Source: Candidatus Thiosymbion oneisti (lineage in GTDB: Bacteria > Pseudomonadota > Gammaproteobacteria > Chromatiales > Chromatiaceae). Taken from it: a stretch of 42,753 nucleotides of DNA. The translations under genes and the position numbers were made by a program. Positions 37,211 through 42,753 of this stretch are shown here, one piece after another; positions within the stretch are counted from its first letter, which is position 1, and the number at the start of each line of letters is the position of its first letter. The stretch is from NCBI RefSeq assembly GCF_900092655.1, contig NZ_FLUY01001648.1, forward strand, positions 1 through 42,753. The letters are read 5' to 3'. The notes under the pieces are model-generated. The model saw only the letters and a list, made by a program, of their open reading frames with translations. It was not told where the DNA came from and made no database searches.

Positions 37211-38413
37211 TCAGAAATAGCGCGTCAGCTCGATCCGGATGAAATCGTCCGCTGCGAACGCCGCCAGTGGATCGCGGGAGGCCATGTCCAGGAAGAGTTG
37301 TCCCTCGACGGAGAGCTTGTAGCTCTGTCCGATGCGGCGGCTTGCCTCCACTCGAAACGATCTGCTGTGGTAATCGAGATCGAAGAAACCGCCGGCGAGT
37401 AGTTCGCTGCTCTGGGTGTCGTTGAAGGTCAGCCGGGTACCGATAAAGAGGTCGTTCTGAAATGGCGAGTTGGCATCGAGTCGGCGCGAGTCATAGTTAT
37501 ATTCGGCCAATACACCCAGGTCGAGCGGCGTGTCATGGATGCCGACAAAGGTATACTCGAAGCCGCCGACCGCCGCGCGATAATCTTTCCCTTTGGTGTC
37601 ACGGTGCACCGCCTCCAGCTTCCATAACCAGGCCTCGCCGGTGTATTGAAATTCCAGGCCCGCCTGCCGCAGCAGGGGATAATAGGGTATCAGGCCAGAT
37701 GCGCCGTTTTGGGTGGCGCCGGCTTGGGTGTCGGGCACCAGATCCGGAGCGCGCGCCGTTCCGTGGAACCAGGAGAGCGCCGCATCGACAGGGCCGATGG
37801 TCTGATTCCAGCGCAGGGCATAGTCGAAGTGTCTTTGCTCCAAATCGGATTCATAGCGCGCTCGGTCGGTGTCGACCACCAGCGGCGTGCGCAGGCGCCC
37901 CTCGGCGCCCGGAAAGGTGCGCTCCCGAAACCAGGGCAACAAAAAGAGGTCGATGGCGCCGTTCCCCAGCACCCTGGTGACACGCACCATCGGTTGGCCC
38001 AGCTTGTCTTCGCCGTCGATGTTCTCGATCAGATCCGTCTGATTGACGATGTCCACCAGGTGCTGGGATTCGGTTACCCCCCAGAACACCTTGTCGATGC
38101 CGGCGCGAATCTCCCAGCCGTCGGCCACGTGCAGATACTTGAACTCACGGATATCGGCGTGGGTGCGCTCCTCATCCGTGCTATCGATACGCAAGAAGGG
38201 AATGAAGGTGAGCCCTCGCTTGCCGTCGTGCCACTGATGGCGGAGCTCGGGCTGAAAGCTGAGCGACAGGCCACTGTTCTTTTGTTCGGACCACCGGGCG
38301 GCGGAGGGGAAGATACGTGCCTCGACGGCCAGATTCCCGGACCAGTCCAGGGGGTAGGCCGCGGACGCGAGGGTTATCGACAGCGCTGGCAGCAGCCTTT
38401 TCACGAGATTCAT
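37211..38413 (-). CDS. Outer-membrane beta-barrel protein
   Basis: The 400-residue protein has a Sec signal (about residues 1-21, LLPALSITLASAAYPLDWSG) and then alternating amphipathic strands rich in aromatic residues. It ends in RIELTRYF with a C-terminal Phe, the targeting signal of outer-membrane barrels. I recall similar proteins beside RND/MMPL exporters and LolA-like proteins, so it may be the outer-membrane part of that module, but I do not assign a substrate. It is in the same direction as, and 206 bp from, the LolA-like gene upstream. A MITE-like element occupies that gap. Confidence 0.8.
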   Translation of the reverse strand: MNLVKRLLPALSITLASAAYPLDWSGNLAVEARIFPSAARWSEQKNSGLSLSFQPELRHQWHDGKRGLTFIPFLRIDSTDEERTHADIREFKYLHVADGWEIRAGIDKVFWGVTESQHLVDIVNQTDLIENIDGEDKLGQPMVRVTRVLGNGAIDLFLLPWFRERTFPGAEGRLRTPLVVDTDRARYESDLEQRHFDYALRWNQTIGPVDAALSWFHGTARAPDLVPDTQAGATQNGASGLIPYYPLLRQAGLEFQYTGEAWLWKLEAVHRDTKGKDYRAAVGGFEYTFVGIHDTPLDLGVLAEYNYDSRRLDANSPFQNDLFIGTRLTFNDTQSSELLAGGFFDLDYHSRSFRVEASRRIGQSYKLSVEGQLFLDMASRDPLAAFAADDFIRIELTRYF

Positions 38414-38430
38414 TGGGGTGTGCCGCCTTT

Positions 38431-38615
38431 AGGGGCTGTTGACATAATCGTCGTACCAACCGCCAATAGGACAAGATTGGTAGGATGATCAGGATTAACA
38501 GGATTATTTTTCCTAATTAAAACATCCTGTTAATCCTGGAAATCCTGTTAATCCTGTACCATTAGGAGACAAGCCAAAAGGTTGGTTTACCCCTTATTAA
38601 ATGTCAACACGCCCT
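38431..38615. mobile_element. 185-bp MITE-like element (family GTTGACATTTA)
   Basis: The left end AGGGGCTGTTGACATAA (38431-38447) and right end TTAAATGTCAACACGCCCT (38597-38615) are inverted repeats of the type seen at 13901-14975. Next inward, GTACCAACC and GGTTGGTTTAC pair. The centre is built from short words AGGATTAACAGGATT and AATCCTGTTAATCCT in inverted and direct arrangement. It fills the gap between the LolA-like gene and the barrel gene and may affect their co-transcription. Confidence 0.75.
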
Positions 38616-38619
38616 GGAA

Positions 38620-39414
38620 TCAGCGCAGGCGCGCCAGCGCGTTCTTGTTGAAATCGCCGCTGCTAAGTCCCGTGTCAAAGCGGTAATTGGACCATTTCAG
38701 AGTCGTCGACTTTCCGGTCTGATGATTTTGCATGAACATCTCGTCGGCGCGCCAATAGTTACCGGTGGAGAGGCGATAGGACTTATAACCTTTCCACTTG
38801 AGCGTCTTGAGATGGGCGCCTTTGCGGTCATAAAACTCCAACTTTACGCGGCGGTATTCCTTGGTATCGACCCATCCGACCTGACGTGAATAGCCCGAAT
38901 ACTTATAGGCCGGGATGCGCTCTACCACATGGCATCGCCAACCCTTGCCGCAGGCTTCCTCACGCAGGTATTGGTAGCGGTACTTCTCGACCTCTTGCGA
39001 GCCCAGATCCTCGAATGCGAACTCGCTGCCCACGAAGGGACCGGATTTGTTGCGCGAGGTGATGCGTTTGACGCGCTTCAGGGCCGGCAGATAGAGCCAC
39101 TGATCGTCCGGCCGCAGACCATGGGAAAAGGTCAACATCGCGGTCCCCTTGACATCGGCCGGCTCGTCGAACAGCGATAGGCTCTTATCGCCGTCGTTTT
39201 GCATTTCCAGGGTCTTGGTGCGGATTCTGCGCCGACTCTCGTTGCCCCTGCGGTTGCGCAGGATCATGATCAGGTCGGCGGTTTGGTCCTTCCAACCGCT
39301 GTCACGTCGGTCGGCCGCTTTTGCAACCCGTAATCCCTTTTCCGCGGGGGTCTCGGCCGCGAGCGGCATGCTGAGAACCAGCAAGATCAGGATCGGAACC
39401 AGTCGTCTAGCCAT
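38620..39414 (-). CDS. LolA-like outer-membrane lipoprotein-sorting family protein
   Basis: The 264-residue protein has a cleavable signal peptide (about residues 1-20, LVPILILLVLSMPLAAE). It shows the features of the LolA-like family annotated as outer membrane lipoprotein-sorting protein: DLIMILRNRRGNES near the start, KGTAMLTFSH, DDQWLYLPALKRVKRI, GSEFAFEDL, and KKL-like WKGYKSYRLSTGNYWRADEM. These periplasmic beta-folds bind hydrophobic cargo and are often encoded next to RND/MMPL transporters, as here. GGGAG precedes the ATG by about 7 bases. Two Cys (EEACGKGWRCHV) may form a disulfide. Cargo is unknown; a lipid or lipoprotein is likely. Confidence 0.88.
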   Translation of the reverse strand: MARRLVPILILLVLSMPLAAETPAEKGLRVAKAADRRDSGWKDQTADLIMILRNRRGNESRRRIRTKTLEMQNDGDKSLSLFDEPADVKGTAMLTFSHGLRPDDQWLYLPALKRVKRITSRNKSGPFVGSEFAFEDLGSQEVEKYRYQYLREEACGKGWRCHVVERIPAYKYSGYSRQVGWVDTKEYRRVKLEFYDRKGAHLKTLKWKGYKSYRLSTGNYWRADEMFMQNHQTGKSTTLKWSNYRFDTGLSSGDFNKNALARLR

Positions 39415-39542
39415 CGTTTTCTCCCGTATCGATCAGGGCACAAAGAAGCCCAGCTCCATTCAAATGGAAGGGGGATAATTGCAAGGCGGGCGTGTATAAG
39501 GCTTCCCGAAATCGTCACCTTCTTCGTCCGCACGACCCCCCA

Positions 39543-40181
39543 TTAATGCCTGCCGTGCACCGAACTATCATCGTTTCCCGCCGCTGCAATGCGTTTCACG
39601 TCTTCTGCTGAGAGACCGAGCAATTCGGAAACTTCCGCAACATCAAGCCGGTTCAACAGACGGTGCATAATCCGTGCCTCACCTTGCTCCTCACCTATTT
39701 TCCTTACCTTTGCGGTCATGCGGGTAAGATTAGCACAGCAGTCGATCAGTGCTTCGGCACTGCTTACTAAGGCGAACTCGTCGTTGTCGGGCCGAGCGCA
39801 GGCCCAGGCCCGGGTTCCCCCCGTTGCAGCCACATATCCAGGCGCATCAACAGCGGGGGTAGCCCGCGTAGGGCGGATAAGCTTGCGCCATCCGCCGTAT
39901 GCCAGCCACTTCCGTCGCCCTGGCCTGACCCGACCTACGGGCTGCCACCCACCGTCATCCGGCGGGTGACGGCGCGCCCACCGCCGCAGCAATCGCGGCG
40001 CTTGGCGCACGCGCCTGACCCGCCCTACGGGCTCTTGGCGCACGGGTGTAATCCGGGCGGTACCGATCGCAGCGGCTTCGTCCGCAGCGAAGAAGGCCAG
40101 CGCCTGGTGCGGGTAGTCAAGGATGAGGTTCTTGAAGTTCTGGTCGTGGACATGATCCGGGCCGGAAAAAAAGCGGGGCAT
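39543..40181 (-). pseudogene. Rpn/PD-(D/E)XK nuclease family gene, broken by repeats
   Basis: The open frame codes for a mosaic. The N-terminus (MPRFFSGPDHVHDQNFKNLI and LDYPHQALAFFA) is the conserved start of Rpn-type recombination-promoting nucleases. The C-terminus (about 39543-39745: RIMHRLLNRLDVAEVSELLG, SAEDVKRIA) is the typical helical tail of the same family. The middle is foreign. It includes the second copy of the 78-bp repeat (39957-40034), an Arg/Pro-rich translated repeat, and at about 39810-39862 a diverged copy of the 3' end of the neighbouring RND gene. The catalytic core is missing, so the product cannot be a working nuclease. I start it at 40181; the frame is open to 40229 within the RND gene. 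Confidence 0.7.
39957..40034. repeat. GC-rich intergenic repeat, copy 2 of 2
   Basis: Seventy-six of 78 bases equal the window's first 78 bases, in the same orientation. Shorter related words (GACCTACGGGCTGCCACCC at 39932-39950) flank it on the left. It is inside the Rpn-type pseudogene. Confidence 0.85.
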
Positions 40182-40194
40182 ACACCTGTCTGGC

Positions 40195-42534
40195 TTACGC
40201 ATTCGTCGACGTTGGGCTAAGGGCATCATCGCCGTGCCCGCGTGCCCCCTGTTGCAGCCACCCGTCCAGACGCATCAACAATGGGGGTAGAAATAAGAAG
40301 TCGCACAGCAAGGCGAATGCGATCACAATCGAGACCAAGAGCCCCATGGCGCTGTTGATCTCGAAGGACGAGGTCGCCAGCACCAGGAAGCCGCCGATCA
40401 AGGCGATCGAGGTCACCCACAGGGCGACACCGACCGTCTGGAAGGCGTAGCGAACCGCCTGGGCAGCGTCGAGCCCCTGCTCGCGGCGCGCGCGCAGATA
40501 TTTATTCAGAAAGTGAACCGTATCGTCGACTACGATGCCGATCGTCATCGCCGCAACCACGGAGACGCCCAGGCCGATTTCACCATCGATCAGGGCCCAC
40601 ACGCCGAACGCCATCCCCGCCGGCACCAGGTTCGGAATCAGGCTCACCAGCCCGTAGCGCCAGGACCTCAGCGCCACCATCAACAGCAGCGAGATCAGGA
40701 TCAGGGCGATGACTGCGCCACTGATCAGACTGCGAATATTGCGGCTCCCGATATGCGCGAACATCACCGTCGGACTGGCGCCGTAGGTGAGAATCTCCGG
40801 TGTATGCCGCTCCATCCAGTCGTAGACACGGCGCTCGAAGGCGAGCACCTCCTTGGTCGACAGGGTGTGCAGGGTCACCCTCATGCGGGTCGCCCGCTTG
40901 TCGATATCGATCTGGTTATTGAGGTCCAGACCATAGGGCAACGACATCTCGTACAACAGCAGATATTGGGCAGCGAGGTCGCGCTGCTCGGGCAAGCGGT
41001 ACCAGGCGTCCGCATCGCCGTGCAGATTACGATTCAGGCGCTTGAAGATATCCGTAATCGTATTGACATGCACCACCTCCGGCTGAGTGCGCAGCCAGTT
41101 GGCCAGCGCCTCGATCTGTCGCTGGCGTGCCGGTGAGGCAACGCCACCCGGCTCCCCCGCGTCGAGCGAATAGTCGATGAAATAGACGCCGGTCAGGTTC
41201 GCGACGACAAAATCGCTATCGGTGCGGAAGCGGATGCGTTCGTCGAAATAGTGCACGAAGACGTCGTTGCTCTCGTTCATCGGCACCAGCGCGACCAGGG
41301 TCACGATGGTCGCGCCCACCCCGACCAGCAGCTGTCGGCGGCGCCGGATCACCCAGTCGGCAAGCCGCAGCATCCGGTAGCCGTCCGACCGCCGCCGCTC
41401 GCGCACCAGGGACGGCAACAGGGTCGCCAGTGCCGGCAGAAAGGTGACCGAGAGCACGAACGCGATCATAACGCCGAGCGCAGAGATGGTACCCAGGTGC
41501 CGGAACGGTGGTGCATCCGAGAAATTCAGCGTCAGAAAACCGATCGCGGTGGTCACCGAGGTCAGAAAGACGGGGGTGAGATTGAGGCGCAGGCTCTCCG
41601 CCATGGCCTGTTTTTTCTCATGGCCCTGGCGCAGGCCCTGCATCCAGTTGGTGAGAATATGGACACAGTCGGCCACCGCCAAAGTCATGATGATGGTCGG
41701 TGCGGACATCAAGGGTCCGGTGAGCGGCACGCCGAACCAGCCGGCGATCCCCATGGCGGCGATCACCGAGAACAAAATCACCAGTACCGTCGCCAGGGTG
41801 CCCACCAGGCCGCGCAATTGCAGCAAGACGGCGACGACGATGAACAACAAGGCCAGCGGCAACAGGTGCGTCATGTCGAACCGGGAGGCCTCGGCGAAGG
41901 CATTGTTCATCATCACGACGCCGCTCAGGTAGACCTTGATTTCTGGATAGGTACGCTCGACATAAGCGGCGATCTCGCGCGCTTTCTTGACTGCTATCGG
42001 CACCTCCGCACCCCGGTTTTTCCCCGGCAGCTCGACGGTGACATTGATCGCGGTGACATGCCCCTGGGGTGAGACCAACCGCCGCACCAGCAGGGGTTCG
42101 CCCAAGGCGATCGCACGGATCCGGTCTATCTGGTCCGCGGTCTTGGCCGCGGGGTCCTCGATCAGATCGATGACCGTCAGATCGTCCCCTTCGGCATAGG
42201 TATGTTGATAATTGCTCAGGGAATCGACGCGCAGCGAGTAGGGTATCTGCCAGGCCCGTTCGGTGACATCGACGATCGCCGCGAAGACCCGCGGTGTGAA
42301 GACGTCGCCCGACGCGGGCGCCAGCACCATCAGCAGGTTATCGTTCTTGGTGTAGGTATCCTGCAATGCCTCGAAGGCAGTGAGCTGGGGATTCTCGGCG
42401 CTGAAGAACACCCGGTAGTCGGTCGAAAACTTCAGCAACCGGCCGCCGCTGCCGGCCAGCGCTACCAGTAATATAATCGCTGCGATCACCCACCAACGGT
42501 GGGTCAGGATCCAGTTCGCATAGGTCTCATTCAC
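40195..42534 (-). CDS. RND/MMPL-family exporter
   Basis: The 779-residue inner-membrane protein has the RND plan. There is an N-terminal helix (HRWWVIAAIILLVALAGSGG), a large periplasmic domain, a six-helix block, a second periplasmic domain starting near NDVFVHYFDERIRF, and a second helix block. Charged positions of the proton relay are in TLAVADCVHILTNWM and TIGIVVDDTVHFLNKYLR, typical of MMPL/HpnN-like members that move lipids or other hydrophobic molecules. I start at a GTG (42534) with AAAGGG upstream, since the protein then begins VNETYANWILTHRWW; an ATG 63 bp upstream is possible. A LolA-like protein and an outer-membrane barrel follow on the same strand, probably the same export pathway, now separated by a pseudogene and repeats. 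Confidence 0.9.
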   Translation of the reverse strand: MNETYANWILTHRWWVIAAIILLVALAGSGGRLLKFSTDYRVFFSAENPQLTAFEALQDTYTKNDNLLMVLAPASGDVFTPRVFAAIVDVTERAWQIPYSLRVDSLSNYQHTYAEGDDLTVIDLIEDPAAKTADQIDRIRAIALGEPLLVRRLVSPQGHVTAINVTVELPGKNRGAEVPIAVKKAREIAAYVERTYPEIKVYLSGVVMMNNAFAEASRFDMTHLLPLALLFIVVAVLLQLRGLVGTLATVLVILFSVIAAMGIAGWFGVPLTGPLMSAPTIIMTLAVADCVHILTNWMQGLRQGHEKKQAMAESLRLNLTPVFLTSVTTAIGFLTLNFSDAPPFRHLGTISALGVMIAFVLSVTFLPALATLLPSLVRERRRSDGYRMLRLADWVIRRRRQLLVGVGATIVTLVALVPMNESNDVFVHYFDERIRFRTDSDFVVANLTGVYFIDYSLDAGEPGGVASPARQRQIEALANWLRTQPEVVHVNTITDIFKRLNRNLHGDADAWYRLPEQRDLAAQYLLLYEMSLPYGLDLNNQIDIDKRATRMRVTLHTLSTKEVLAFERRVYDWMERHTPEILTYGASPTVMFAHIGSRNIRSLISGAVIALILISLLLMVALRSWRYGLVSLIPNLVPAGMAFGVWALIDGEIGLGVSVVAAMTIGIVVDDTVHFLNKYLRARREQGLDAAQAVRYAFQTVGVALWVTSIALIGGFLVLATSSFEINSAMGLLVSIVIAFALLCDFLFLPPLLMRLDGWLQQGARGHGDDALSPTSTNA

Positions 42535-42677
42535 GCCCTTTCTCCGTCCCTCCGGCCTGGCCGGAGCATCTCGTCGACATCCCGAGCAGCTATCCAAGGT
42601 CGGTGTGATCGTTTTTTAAAGAGGATACGCATCCTTCAGTTAAGGCTATATCAGGTCAGCTGTGTCTTTTGGCTGGC

Positions 42678-42744
42678 TCCCCACGCTCCAGCGTGGGAGC
42701 AGACTTGTCCCGACGGAGGAGGGATCTTGACGCTCCAGCGTCGA
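42678..42744. repeat. Two small palindromes at the window's end
   Basis: CCCACGCTCCAGCGTGGG (42680-42697) and GACGCTCCAGCGTC (42730-42743) share the core ACGCTCCAGCGT. They belong to the same style of hairpin repeat as 127-175. They lie upstream of the RND gene; the rest of 42598-42753 holds no gene. I do not see a defined promoter for the RND gene. Confidence 0.7.
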
Positions 42745-42753
42745 TTAAGCGCC

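Overview
The window is a stretch of gammaproteobacterial chromosome, most likely from a sulfur-oxidising member of the Chromatiales or a close relative. The backbone genes (kdsA, pyrG, lptD, surA, argH, hrcA, grpE, dnaK, dnaJ) are GC-rich and of gammaproteobacterial type. A secreted Gly/Tyr/Trp-rich protein next to pyrG looks like the sulfur globule proteins of purple sulfur bacteria. The assignment rests on gene content and protein character, not on a phylogeny.

Layout: 1-311 intergenic repeats; 312-2809 (minus) pyrG-kdsA; 3126-3530 sulfur globule-like protein; 3682-4778 two tandem cyclophilins; 4858-8735 lptD-surA (outer-membrane assembly); 8962-9848 an AT-richer pair, a Tae4-like peptidoglycan amidase and its probable immunity protein, between two copies of an intergenic repeat; 10088-11485 argH; 11483-12077 a 595-bp element with terminal inverted repeats; 12105-12593 an L,D-transpeptidase; 12710-19178 the heat-shock group hrcA-grpE-dnaK-dnaJ, with a clear CIRCE operator on the hrcA promoter. 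Between hrcA and grpE lies a MITE-like element that itself contains what looks like a single integron-type gene cassette: one ORF, a complete attC-like hairpin and a matching core site at the front edge.

From 19179 to about 35000 there is an AT-richer polysaccharide island. It has heptose-nucleotide genes (hddC, hddA, a broken gmhA), two sugar SDR enzymes, an LhgO-type oxidase, wecB, a C-methyltransferase-type enzyme, a second methyltransferase, a pyruvyl transferase and three glycosyltransferases, many with start/stop overlaps. Its left edge holds an IS1-type fragment and a decayed polysaccharide ABC-exporter ATPase. Its right edge is a truncated GT2 gene. A 19-bp perfect copy of the last bases of dnaJ lies at the right edge, so the island is bracketed by direct repeats. 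No wzx/wzy or intact exporter is visible inside it.

From 35430 to 42534, all on the minus strand, come a two-receiver/degenerate-EAL protein, an outer-membrane beta-barrel, a LolA-like periplasmic protein, a repeat-riddled Rpn-type pseudogene and an RND/MMPL exporter. The exporter, LolA-like protein and barrel look like one envelope lipid- or hydrophobe-trafficking module that repeats have invaded.

The intergenic space is unusually dense in mosaic repeats. At least two families carry terminal inverted repeats, and several hairpin families run into gene ends, supplying the last codons of kdsA and apparently the first codons of surA.
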